A DNA stretch of 37,145 nucleotides from Lentisphaeria bacterium UBA7640 (GTDB lineage Bacteria; Verrucomicrobiota; Lentisphaeria; Victivallales; Victivallaceae). Positions 15,860 to 24,482 of this stretch are shown here, in pieces (the first letter of the stretch is position 1; each line of letters opens with the position of its first letter). Position numbers and translations under genes: made by a program. A model generated the notes under the pieces. It saw only the letters and a list, made by a program, of their open reading frames with translations, had not been told where the DNA came from and did not search any database. The stretch spans positions 14,429-51,573 of the forward strand of contig DLIO01000024.1 of NCBI GenBank assembly GCA_002483765.1. The letters run 5' to 3'.

Positions 15860-16417
15860 ATGTTTAACCAACTCCACAATAAACGTAGTTTACAGTTAGT
15901 CATGGGGTTGCTGATGGGAATTATTTTCGGATTTCTCCTACAGAAAGGCGGAGCCACTTCATACGATGTTATTATCGGTCAGCTATTGCTTTATGACTGG
16001 ACGGTTTTCAAAATAATGATGAGTGCGGTTCTGGTCGGCATGGTCGGGATTTATTTTATGCATCAGAGAAATATGATTGAATTGCATATCAAATCCGGTT
16101 CCATCGGTTCGACCTTAATCGGAGGTTTGATTTTTGGAGCTGGATTTGCCATTTTGGGGTATTGTCCGGGAACTCTCGCTGGAGCTTGCGGTGATGGCGC
16201 TCTTGATGCCATTTTGGGTGGCATCCCCGGGGTCATTATTGGTAGTGGCATTTTTGCCACGCTTTATCCGGGAATAAAAAAACATTTTTTCTTTAAAGGT
16301 GAGTTTGGTAAGAAAACTTTTCCTGAGCTTTTCGGCATAAATCCGTGGCTGATTATTGTTCCGTTGTGCATTGTTATGCTAGTTATTTTTTTAATATTGG
16401 AAACGAATGGGCTGTAA
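15860..16417 (+). CDS. YeeE/YedE-family sulfur transport protein, second half-size subunit
   Basis: The 185-residue membrane protein matches the other YeeE/YedE half. Its signature GAGFAILGYCPGTLAGACGDG holds C102 and C110 and is followed by a Gly-rich helix (LGGIPGVIIGSG). About five membrane segments are visible. It starts 12 bases after the first subunit and most likely forms a heterodimeric channel with it. Given the MBL-rhodanese neighbour, import of thiosulfate or another sulfane-sulfur compound into the cytoplasm is the best inference. Confidence 0.87.
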   Translation: MFNQLHNKRSLQLVMGLLMGIIFGFLLQKGGATSYDVIIGQLLLYDWTVFKIMMSAVLVGMVGIYFMHQRNMIELHIKSGSIGSTLIGGLIFGAGFAILGYCPGTLAGACGDGALDAILGGIPGVIIGSGIFATLYPGIKKHFFFKGEFGKKTFPELFGINPWLIIVPLCIVMLVIFLILETNGL

Positions 16418-16464
16418 AGTAATTACACAAATGTGAACTTTTCCGCACTATACTTGAGACTGTT

Positions 16465-17253
16465 ATGATTATTGATTTTCACACACATTTTTATCCTGAA
16501 AATCTCGCCGAGCGTGCGGTTGAACTTTGCCAATCATTCGGCGTAACGCCGGCTTCAGACGGCACTCGTTCCGGATTAATTGTGGAACTCGACCGTGCTG
16601 GCATTGATTTAGCGGTGGGATTACCGCTGGCTAACAAACCGGAGAATGTATCTGCCATTAATCAGTGGGCACTTGAGCAACAAAGTGAACGAATTATTAT
16701 GCTTGGTACCATTCATCCCCGAAGTAGCGAATCTGAAGAACAGATAAAATGGCTCCATGAAAATGGCTTTAGAGGTGTAAAATTACATCCGGAATACCAG
16801 CAATTTACTTTTGATGAACCAGACCTAGAACCACTTTGGCATAGTTTGATTAAATATAACATGTTTTTGTTGACCCATGCCGGAGCGGATATTGGTTTTG
16901 CACCGCCTTTCCATTCTAATCCTGAATCCTTGGCGGCGTTTCATCGGCGTTGGCCAGAGTTGACCTTAGTCCTAGCGCATTTTGGTTCATGGGGAATGTG
17001 GGAAGAAGTTAAAACGCATCTAATTGGATTACCAGTCTATTTAGATACCAGTTTTCTCGATGGGTATGTTGCAGACGAACAGATTGTTGAAATGATACGT
17101 TCGCATGGCATTGATTGGGTTTTATTTGGTTCGGACAGTCCGTGGCGCGATCAGTCGCGTGATGTCAACTTTATCAATCGCTTACCGTTAACAAGTGAAG
17201 AGAAAAGTAAAATTTTTTCTTTAAATGCGGCTAAATTGCTTGGAAATAAATAG
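16465..17253 (+). CDS. Amidohydrolase-family TIM-barrel metal hydrolase
   Basis: The 262-residue protein is an amidohydrolase-2/TatD-like barrel. Metal-ligand motifs are visible: HTH (H6, H8) in IIDFHTHFYP, GVKLHPEYQ near residue 107, THAG, LAHFG and FGSDSPW near 223 with the catalytic Asp. It is cytoplasmic. The exact substrate cannot be read from sequence; decarboxylases, lactonases and dehydratases share this fold. No neighbour points to a pathway. Confidence 0.83.
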   Translation: MIIDFHTHFYPENLAERAVELCQSFGVTPASDGTRSGLIVELDRAGIDLAVGLPLANKPENVSAINQWALEQQSERIIMLGTIHPRSSESEEQIKWLHENGFRGVKLHPEYQQFTFDEPDLEPLWHSLIKYNMFLLTHAGADIGFAPPFHSNPESLAAFHRRWPELTLVLAHFGSWGMWEEVKTHLIGLPVYLDTSFLDGYVADEQIVEMIRSHGIDWVLFGSDSPWRDQSRDVNFINRLPLTSEEKSKIFSLNAAKLLGNK

Positions 17254-17332
17254 TGAATAGGATATCTTATCAATCTTTTTTTATGACTTATTATCGGAAT
17301 TTAATTTATGATTCTGACTTGAAAAAAGAGAC

Positions 17333-17360
17333 TTCACTGCTAATTTTGATATGCTATAGT
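17333..17360 (+). promoter_or_regulatory. Predicted sigma-70 promoter for the pilus motor operon
   Basis: TTCACT (17333-17338) and TATAGT (17355-17360) are 16 bases apart. Transcription would start near 17367, about 30 bases before the TTG start of the first ATPase gene. Confidence 0.55.
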
Positions 17361-17395
17361 GTCGATTTACACATTAATTTTTTGGGGCGTTACAA

Positions 17396-19102
17396 TTGAG
17401 AGATATTAAATTTACTATTGAGTTACTAGCTGACTACGGCATAATCAACCAAGAACAGGTTGACGAGGCTCAACGCCGTTCTGATGAGAGCGATGGCGCA
17501 ATGGATATAATTGATGCTTTGGTTTTAATGGGTGTCACTTCTGAAACCGACATTCAAAACATGTTAGCCCAACAATTTGGCCTTGAAGTAATGGACTTAA
17601 GCGCATACCAAGTGCCGCCGGAAGTCGTAGAGTCTTTACCTCGCGATGTCGTGCTTTCATACGGTGTAGTTCCAGTCATGAAAAATGACAATGTCCTGAC
17701 TATCGCTATGAGTGACCCAACGAACATGGAGGCTGTTGACTCCATTCGTTATCTTCTCGGATGCGATGTTGAGGCTGTAATTGCAAAAGAGGAACAGATT
17801 AATGATATCATTAATAAGCATTACAATACTATTAACGATTCAGTTTCAGAGGTTTTAGCCCAATACCAAGAAGAAAAAAGTTTATTTGACGTTGGTGGTA
17901 TTGGGGATATCGAAGAGACTTCTGCCGATGACTCACCAATCATTAAATTGGTCTCTTTGGTTATTATGGAAGCATTTAAATTGCGCGCCAGTGATATTCA
18001 CTGGGAGCCGCTGGAGAACCGTTACCGCATCAGGTGCCGAGTTGACGGAGTTTTACAGGAAATGGATTCTCCACCCAAATATATTCAAAGCAATCTCACT
18101 AGTCGTATTAAAATTATGTCTAGGATGAATATTGCGGAGAAACGGATTCCTCAAGACGGACGTATTCAAATCCGGGTGATGGATAAAGATGTTGACCTCC
18201 GTGTATCTAGTATTCCCACGACCAATGGCGAAAGCATTGTCATGCGTATTTTAGATAAATCAAGCATTCAGCTCGAGATTTCGCAGCTAGGATTTTATCC
18301 AGATGATACAAAAATAATCGAGCGTATTCTTGGTTTGCCGGATGGAATATTTTTGGTGACCGGTCCGACTGGTTCAGGAAAAACCACTTCGCTCTATGCT
18401 TTTTTGAATACCATTAACACGCCTCAACGTAAAATCATTACTGCCGAAGATCCCATTGAGTATCAGCTCTCAGGAATTAACCAGGTTCAGGTAGATCGGC
18501 ATGTTAACTTAACATTTGCGGCAGCTTTACGTTCCATGCTTCGCCAAGCACCAAATATAATAATGGTTGGAGAAATTCGTGACTTGGAAACTGCTGAAAT
18601 TTCTATAAATGCAGCTTTAACCGGTCACTTAGTGTTCAGTACTCTCCACACCAATGACGCGCCTGGTGCGGTTTCCCGTATGGTTGATATGGGGGTAAAA
18701 TGTTTTATGATTGCGTCATCTTTGCGTGCGGTAATGGCGCAACGCTTAGTGCGCCGTCTCTGTAAGTTTTGCAAAGAGGATTATACTCTAAATGAACGTG
18801 AACTTCGCTTGCTCGGTTTGACCGCCGAATATGCCGAAACCCGAACCTATTATAAAGGAACAGGTTGTCCTGCTTGTACGCGAGGTTATAAAGGACGAAT
18901 GGGAGTATACGAGATATTAAATATTAACGCGGAAATTACTGAAATGATTTTTCAAAATCAACCATCGAGCGTTTTGCGCGAAGCTGGGCGCAGAAATGGC
19001 ATGCATGGGCTCCGTGAAGATGCCCTGCGCAAAGCAGAAGATGGGTCGACCTCCATTGAGGAAGTGATCCGAGTGACCATGATAGAGGAAGAACAAACAT
19101 GA
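17396..19102 (+). CDS. Type IV pilus/type II secretion assembly ATPase (PilB/GspE family), first paralog
   Basis: The 568-residue protein is a hexameric secretion ATPase that would power pilin or pseudopilin assembly. An N-terminal MshEN/GspE-N domain (about 1-140) is followed by the ATPase core: Walker A GPTGSGKT (323-330), Asp box TAEDPIE (349-355), Walker B IIMVGEIRD and His box STLHTN. A zinc-binding tetracysteine site is formed by C456, C459, C491 and C494. The start is TTG at 17396, placed after GGGGCG at 17383-17388; the next in-frame ATG would cut into the N domain. The usual RQDPD before Walker B is RQAPN. The TGA stop overlaps the next ATG. Confidence 0.93.
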   Translation: MRDIKFTIELLADYGIINQEQVDEAQRRSDESDGAMDIIDALVLMGVTSETDIQNMLAQQFGLEVMDLSAYQVPPEVVESLPRDVVLSYGVVPVMKNDNVLTIAMSDPTNMEAVDSIRYLLGCDVEAVIAKEEQINDIINKHYNTINDSVSEVLAQYQEEKSLFDVGGIGDIEETSADDSPIIKLVSLVIMEAFKLRASDIHWEPLENRYRIRCRVDGVLQEMDSPPKYIQSNLTSRIKIMSRMNIAEKRIPQDGRIQIRVMDKDVDLRVSSIPTTNGESIVMRILDKSSIQLEISQLGFYPDDTKIIERILGLPDGIFLVTGPTGSGKTTSLYAFLNTINTPQRKIITAEDPIEYQLSGINQVQVDRHVNLTFAAALRSMLRQAPNIIMVGEIRDLETAEISINAALTGHLVFSTLHTNDAPGAVSRMVDMGVKCFMIASSLRAVMAQRLVRRLCKFCKEDYTLNERELRLLGLTAEYAETRTYYKGTGCPACTRGYKGRMGVYEILNINAEITEMIFQNQPSSVLREAGRRNGMHGLREDALRKAEDGSTSIEEVIRVTMIEEEQT

Positions 19103-20790
19103 CCGATCAAGAAGCCCAATCACTTAAAGATATATTTCTTTCTGAAGGAATCTGTACTGCAGAACAGATTCTTGAAATGGAGGAGGAATGTGTACGCTCG
19201 GGAAAGCCTTTCTCTGATGTAGTAATTAATTATGGTCTCACGACCGAAGAACAAATTCTTCGATTGACTGCTGAGAACCTCGGAACAGAGGTAGTGGATA
19301 TTCGTTATGTCGAAATCCCTTCTAATGTGTTGAAATTAATCGACCCTGAAATGGCGCGTGCGCACGGGATTATCCCATTGTCATTCGATAATGGCACTCT
19401 GACCGTCACTTATAAAAATCCTTTTGATTATCATATCTTGGAAGAGATTCGATTCATTACAGGAGTGGATGTTAATGTTCAAGTAGCTTCTGAATCACAA
19501 ATTGACGACGCTATTGAAAAATTCTACCCGATGTCTATTGGTACTGTGCATGATATGTTGTTAGAATTTGTCAGCAGAGAGGCTGGCATGAAGCTTGAAA
19601 CTGACAGCGACCTAGAGGCGGCAGCTAACGAAACTCCTGTGATACGTTTTGTTGAGGTCATTTTAACCCAGGGCGTTAAGGATAAAGCAGCTGACATTCA
19701 CTTTGAACCTTTTGAACACGATTTCCGGATTCGTTACCGTGTTGATGGTTCAATGCGTGAAATGCCTACGCCGCCCAAAAGTATGGCCGTACCAGTGATC
19801 AGCCGTATTAAAATTCTAAGTAATTTGAACATTGCCGAACGGCGACGTCCACAAGATGGTCGTATCCAGATGAAGGTGCTGGGTAAACGGGTTGATTTGC
19901 GTGTATCATGCTTACCAACTTCCTGGGGCGAATCAACTGTACTTCGTATTCTAGACCAAAGCGTGGTTAATCTTGATCTTGAGGTGCTGGGTATAGGCAA
20001 AGACGTATTGGAACAGATCCGTGACTTAATTCAGTTACCGAACGGCATTATGATTGTAGCCGGGCCGACTGGTTCTGGGAAAACTACCACACTTTATTCA
20101 TGTTTAAAAGAAGTAAATCTTATTAGTGACAAAATTCTTACTGCTGAAGACCCCGTTGAGTATGACATCGAAGGGATCATTCAACTACCGATCAACGATG
20201 CTTTCGGCATGAATTTCCTGCGCGCATTACGAGCTTTCCTTCGTCAAGACCCCGACCGTATTATGATCGGAGAGATCCGTGACTTTGAAACCGCACAGAT
20301 GGCGGTACAGGCCTCGCTAACCGGTCACTTTGTATTCTCTACACTTCACACCAACGATGCGGCAGGAAGTGTGACGCGTCTCCTTGACATGGGAATACAG
20401 CCGTTTTTAGTCTGCTCATCTTTGGTGGCAGTGCTGAGCCAACGTCTGATTCGACGCATTTGCAAGAATTGTCGCACACCATACGAGCCAACTGATGAAG
20501 AGCTCCAACGCTTGCAGATAACTCGAGAAGCACTTGATGGTAGAAAGTTTTACTATGGAAAGGGATGTGTGATTTGTAATAACTCTGGATACAAAGGGCG
20601 TAAGGCGATCTGTGAGTTACTAACAATATCTGGTAGTGTTTCGGATTTGATTGGTAAAAGTGCTCCGACGTCAGTAATTGCCAAGAAGGCAGTTGAAGAA
20701 GGTATGCGCGATATCCGTACTGACGGTGTGAATGCAATTTTGAGCGGCGAGTCATCAGTGGAAGAAGTTGTAAAATACGTATTAACATAG
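19099..20790 (+). CDS. Type IV pilus/type II secretion assembly ATPase (PilB/GspE family), second paralog
   Basis: The 563-residue protein is a second PilB/GspE ATPase with the same domain order. The N-terminal MshEN domain precedes Walker A GPTGSGKT (about 322-329), TAEDPVE, RQDPDRIMIGEIRD and STLHTN. Zinc-site cysteines are C455, C458, C490 and C493. It overlaps the first paralog by four bases (ATGA), so the two are probably made together. They may form a mixed hexamer or serve different machines. This copy keeps the standard RQDPD sequence. Confidence 0.93.
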   Translation: MTDQEAQSLKDIFLSEGICTAEQILEMEEECVRSGKPFSDVVINYGLTTEEQILRLTAENLGTEVVDIRYVEIPSNVLKLIDPEMARAHGIIPLSFDNGTLTVTYKNPFDYHILEEIRFITGVDVNVQVASESQIDDAIEKFYPMSIGTVHDMLLEFVSREAGMKLETDSDLEAAANETPVIRFVEVILTQGVKDKAADIHFEPFEHDFRIRYRVDGSMREMPTPPKSMAVPVISRIKILSNLNIAERRRPQDGRIQMKVLGKRVDLRVSCLPTSWGESTVLRILDQSVVNLDLEVLGIGKDVLEQIRDLIQLPNGIMIVAGPTGSGKTTTLYSCLKEVNLISDKILTAEDPVEYDIEGIIQLPINDAFGMNFLRALRAFLRQDPDRIMIGEIRDFETAQMAVQASLTGHFVFSTLHTNDAAGSVTRLLDMGIQPFLVCSSLVAVLSQRLIRRICKNCRTPYEPTDEELQRLQITREALDGRKFYYGKGCVICNNSGYKGRKAICELLTISGSVSDLIGKSAPTSVIAKKAVEEGMRDIRTDGVNAILSGESSVEEVVKYVLT

Positions 20791-20807
20791 AATTTTGAGG
20801 TAAAATA

Positions 20808-21872
20808 ATGGTTGAAATGAGCGAATTAATGGCACTGACGGTTGAACTCGGAATCAGTGACCTTCATATTGAGGTTGGCATGCCGCCATGTGTACGACTG
20901 CACGGAGACTTACAGCCACTAGACACTGATGTTCTAGTGCCAGAAGACACTGAGCGTCTGGTGAAATCAATTTCATCAGATGAACAATTCCAACAAATAC
21001 AGGAGGTTGGTACAGTTGACTTCGGGTTTAGTTTTGGTGACTTGGCACGTTTTCGTGTTAGTGCATTCAAACAAAAGGGGTTCTACGGCACTGTATTACG
21101 TCAAATTCCGAATACCCTGCTGACGATGGAACAGATTGGTCTGCCGCTTTCGATTAAAGATTTACTGTATCGCCCACGTGGGTTAGTTTTGGTGACCGGC
21201 CCGACCGGATCAGGGAAATCCACCACGCTTGCATCAATGCTTAATATTATCAACGAAGAGCGCGCCTGCCACATCATCACTGTCGAAGACCCGATAGAAT
21301 TTTATCACGAACACAAACGTAGCGTGGTTATTCAGAGAGAAATCGGCTCCGATGTGCCAAGCTTTGCTGAAGCTTTGCGCCGTTCTTTGCGTCAGGACCC
21401 GGATGTTATTCTAGTTGGTGAAATGCGTGACATAGAAACGATGGAGGCTGCAGTTACCGCAGCAGAAACTGGTCACTTGGTATTCGGCACGCTTCACACT
21501 ACCGGTGCAGCACGTACAGTTGACCGGATTGTTGACGCGTTTCCGACTAGCCAGCAAGAACAGATAAGAACCCAGTTGGCATCATCTTTGGTTGCGGTTA
21601 TTTCTCAGGAATTATTGCCACGTTGTGATAAACCAGGTCGTGTTGCCGCATTTGAAATCATGATTACTACTTCTTCAATTCAGGCATTGATTCGCGACAA
21701 TAAGACATTCCGTATAAGTTCAGAACTCCAAACTGGGGCAAAGTATGGCATGAGCACACTGGATTCACACCTATTGAAACTTTATCTAGACAACAAAATA
21801 GCCTATACTGAAATGATTACAAAAGCGCAGGATGCGGATAGTCTTGCTGAAAAAGTAAAATCAATGCAATAA
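20808..21872 (+). CDS. pilT: Twitching motility ATPase PilT (pilus retraction)
   Basis: PilT drives depolymerisation of type IV pili. The 354-residue protein lacks the N-terminal MshEN domain and the zinc cysteines of PilB. It has Walker A GPTGSGKST near residue 130, TVEDPIE, RQDPDVILVGEMRD, GTLHTT, and the PilT-type C-terminal region AFEIMITTSSIQALIRDNK, which corresponds to the AIRNLIRE motif. Length is typical. It sits between the assembly ATPases and the platform protein gene, which points to a retractable type IV pilus and not a secretion-only system. Confidence 0.93.
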   Translation: MVEMSELMALTVELGISDLHIEVGMPPCVRLHGDLQPLDTDVLVPEDTERLVKSISSDEQFQQIQEVGTVDFGFSFGDLARFRVSAFKQKGFYGTVLRQIPNTLLTMEQIGLPLSIKDLLYRPRGLVLVTGPTGSGKSTTLASMLNIINEERACHIITVEDPIEFYHEHKRSVVIQREIGSDVPSFAEALRRSLRQDPDVILVGEMRDIETMEAAVTAAETGHLVFGTLHTTGAARTVDRIVDAFPTSQQEQIRTQLASSLVAVISQELLPRCDKPGRVAAFEIMITTSSIQALIRDNKTFRISSELQTGAKYGMSTLDSHLLKLYLDNKIAYTEMITKAQDADSLAEKVKSMQ

Positions 21873-21904
21873 TCAACTTTAAAATTTAACTCGGGAGAGC
21901 TAAA

Positions 21905-23170
21905 ATGCCTAAATATTATTATGTCGCAATCGATGGAAAAACTGGCGAAGAACGCAAAGGTAAAATTGATGCAGCTAGCGAAGAGGTAGCGATTGGAGAT
22001 TTGAAGAAACAAAACCTTCACCCCACCTCAATAAAACCAGTAGTCAAACCTTCCAAAGCTAAAAGTAGCAAGGGCGGTAAGGGGGGCAAAGGCGGCGGAA
22101 TAAATTTGAATATTTCGCTTGGTCCGACGGTAATCAAACGCAAAGAATTAACTACGATCACGCGTCAGTTGGCGATTTTGCTTGATGCCGGACTTCCGTT
22201 AATTCGGTCGTTGCGTACCCTTGAACGCCAAACTAAAAACCCAACGGCCAAAACAATTTTGTGCAAGACTGCCGATTCTGTAGAGGGCGGTTCCACTTTT
22301 TCCGAAGCACTAGCGCAAAGTCCAAAAACTTTTGACAAACTGTATTTAAATATGGTTCGTGCTGGTGAAGCAGCCGGAGCAATGGAGAGTATTCTTGACC
22401 GCCTTGCGATTTTTATGGAAAAGTCCGCTCGTATCGCTGGAAAAGTAAAGTCGGCAATGATTTATCCATTAGTCGTTATGGTAGTGGCAATCGGTATCAC
22501 CTCCGGTTTGATGATTTTTATTGTTCCTAACTTTGCAAAGGTGTTCGATGACCTGCTCGAGGGTGAACCACTTCCGGCATTGACCCAGTCGGTCATGTGG
22601 CTTAGTGCTCTTATGCGAGAACGTATTTATCTCATATTTATTGCGATAGCGGTACTAATTATCGCTTACAAATTGATCAAGAAAACCAATCCAGGTAAAT
22701 ATGCTTTTGACTGGATCACCTACAATATGCCGTTATTCGGGCCGATCGTGTCGAAAACCGCGATTTCACGTTTTTCTCAGACTTTCGGAACGTTGCTCTC
22801 AGCCGGGGTTCCAGTATTGAACGCCTTGAACATCGTTCGCGAAACTTCTGGTAACTTTGTTGTCGCGTCTGCTGTTCAGAAGGTTCATGACGCGGTAAAA
22901 GAGGGTGAAGGAGTTGCTAAACCACTTTCCGCAACTGGGATTTTTCCGGAAATGGTTATTAGTATGATTGAAGTGGGTGAAGAAACTGGTAAACTTCCAG
23001 ATATGTTAGTGAAAGTTTCTGATACTTATGAAGAGGAAGTCGACAACGCGGTTGGCGCGTTGACTTCGATGATTGAACCTTTAATGATTGTCGGACTGGC
23101 CGTAATCGTCGGTGGAATTGTTATCGCGATGTTTATGCCGATGATCAAAATTATTGATAAATTGGGTTAA
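21905..23170 (+). CDS. pilC: Type IV pilus/type II secretion platform protein PilC/GspF
   Basis: The 421-residue inner-membrane platform protein has two repeated GspF domains, each with the pattern RQLAILLDAGLPLIRSLRTL or SRFSQTFGTLLSAGVPVLNAL. Membrane helices lie at about 184-208, 240-258 and 395-415, the normal three-helix arrangement. Between the N-terminal strand region and the first domain is a Lys/Gly/Ser-rich linker (about 48-66). The ribosome binding site is GGAG near 21893. The gene cluster has no pilin, prepilin peptidase or secretin gene in this window, so those must be elsewhere. Confidence 0.92.
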   Translation: MPKYYYVAIDGKTGEERKGKIDAASEEVAIGDLKKQNLHPTSIKPVVKPSKAKSSKGGKGGKGGGINLNISLGPTVIKRKELTTITRQLAILLDAGLPLIRSLRTLERQTKNPTAKTILCKTADSVEGGSTFSEALAQSPKTFDKLYLNMVRAGEAAGAMESILDRLAIFMEKSARIAGKVKSAMIYPLVVMVVAIGITSGLMIFIVPNFAKVFDDLLEGEPLPALTQSVMWLSALMRERIYLIFIAIAVLIIAYKLIKKTNPGKYAFDWITYNMPLFGPIVSKTAISRFSQTFGTLLSAGVPVLNALNIVRETSGNFVVASAVQKVHDAVKEGEGVAKPLSATGIFPEMVISMIEVGEETGKLPDMLVKVSDTYEEEVDNAVGALTSMIEPLMIVGLAVIVGGIVIAMFMPMIKIIDKLG

Positions 23171-23175
23171 TAGAA

Positions 23176-24282
23176 ATGGACAACAGTAATTTGTACGCAG
23201 TGGTTATGGCTGGTGGGCGCGGTGAACGATTCTGGCCTCAAAGCAGAGCATCACGCCCCAAGCAATTGCTCCGCTTAATTGGGAATTTGACATTAATTGA
23301 ACAAACAGTGGAACGCTTGAGTCCACTAGTCAAAAATGAGAATATTTTGGTGCTTACCAATGCCGATTATGTCGCTCCAATGCGCGCACTGTTAAGCCAG
23401 ATTCCTCCTCAAAATATTATTGGCGAACCGTTTGGCAGGGATACTGGCCCATGCGTTGCAGCTGCGGCTGGTTTAGTGCGCAGTCTATCTGGCGGTGACG
23501 AAAATTCTGTGATGATTATGTTGCCCAGCGATCATGTTATCCACGATAGTGCTGCGATGCGCCAAGTACTTGAAGATTCAGCAGACGCCGTAATAAAGAA
23601 TGGAAAAATTGCGACTATCGGAATAAAACCAGCATATGCAAGCTCTGGTTACGGCTATATTAAATGTGGAGAAAAACTAGACCTTGAGTCAAAGACAGTA
23701 TTTCACCAAAGTCTAGGATTTACAGAAAAGCCAAGTACTGAAGAGGCCGAAGCTATGATCGCGGAAGGAAACTACAAATGGAATGGTGGAATATTTATTT
23801 GGTCACTTAAAACCATCACGGCTGCATTTAAAAGTTTTGCTCCTGAACTCGGAGTAATTGCCGATGAGGTCGCGAAAGGTAATGATGAGGGACGCTTTAT
23901 TGAGGCAATGACAGAACAATATGAAAAATGCTTAAAAACTTCTATTGATTACGCGGTGATGGAAAAATTACCGCCAGAACAGGTCATTGTCGCCGAATCA
24001 ACTTTCGACTGGGATGACGTTGGTAGCTGGAATGCACTGAAAAATCAGATAAAACCTGATAAAAATAATAATGTCGTGCGTGGACTTTTCGAAGGGGTTG
24101 ATGTTCGTGATTCAATTATTGTAAGCGATTCAAGGCATCTGATCACTGCAGTCGATGTTAGTGATTTAATCATCGTTCATACTGATGATGCCACGCTAAT
24201 TTGCCACTCCAAATCAGCTCAACGTATTAAAGAGTTAGTTGCCAAAATGTCTCAAGATCCAGCGTTGACTAAATTTCTTTAA
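23176..24282 (+). CDS. manC: Mannose-1-phosphate guanylyltransferase
   Basis: The enzyme makes GDP-mannose from mannose 1-phosphate and GTP for polysaccharide or glycoprotein synthesis. The 368-residue protein has the nucleotidyltransferase start VVMAGGRGERFWPQSR with RPKQLL, then EPFGRDTGP, MLPSDHVI, SGYGYIK, FTEKP, WNGGIFIW and FDWDDVGSW. It has no fused phosphomannose isomerase domain, so it is the short form. It starts five bases after the platform protein gene, an unusual partner that may reflect a link between pili and surface glycans or simple co-transcription. Confidence 0.93.
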   Translation: MDNSNLYAVVMAGGRGERFWPQSRASRPKQLLRLIGNLTLIEQTVERLSPLVKNENILVLTNADYVAPMRALLSQIPPQNIIGEPFGRDTGPCVAAAAGLVRSLSGGDENSVMIMLPSDHVIHDSAAMRQVLEDSADAVIKNGKIATIGIKPAYASSGYGYIKCGEKLDLESKTVFHQSLGFTEKPSTEEAEAMIAEGNYKWNGGIFIWSLKTITAAFKSFAPELGVIADEVAKGNDEGRFIEAMTEQYEKCLKTSIDYAVMEKLPPEQVIVAESTFDWDDVGSWNALKNQIKPDKNNNVVRGLFEGVDVRDSIIVSDSRHLITAVDVSDLIIVHTDDATLICHSKSAQRIKELVAKMSQDPALTKFL

Positions 24283-24401
24283 TGAACCGGCAAATAATTA
24301 ACTTTATAGCTTGCTTGATAGATTGTACATTGATCTTTGCCATGGTGGAGAAATATAACTTCCCCGAATGTAAGAAATCGGCAGAACTTCAACTACATTA
24401 A
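24282..24401 (+). CDS. Possible 39-codon ORF coupled to manC
   Basis: An ATG overlaps the manC stop codon in a TAATG arrangement and opens a 39-codon frame beginning MNRQIINFIACLIDC, with one hydrophobic stretch. The arrangement is typical of translational coupling. However, the peptide matches nothing I know, and a frame of this length can occur by chance in AT-rich DNA. Confidence 0.2.
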   Translation: MNRQIINFIACLIDCTLIFAMVEKYNFPECKKSAELQLH

Positions 24402-24411
24402 ATTAGTCATT

Positions 24412-24442
24412 AATTCGCGCGCGCATTATGCGCGCGTGAATT
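24412..24442. repeat. 31-bp intergenic palindrome, copy 4
   Basis: The left arm AATTCGCGCGCGCAT, central T and right arm ATGCGCGCGTGAATT differ from a perfect palindrome at one pair, which can still form a G-T wobble. It lies between manC and the pantothenate kinase gene, 41 bases before the latter's ATG. Confidence 0.88.
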
Positions 24443-24482
24443 GAAGAAGATAGTTACAAAGAATTTTATAAGGTTTTTAGTT

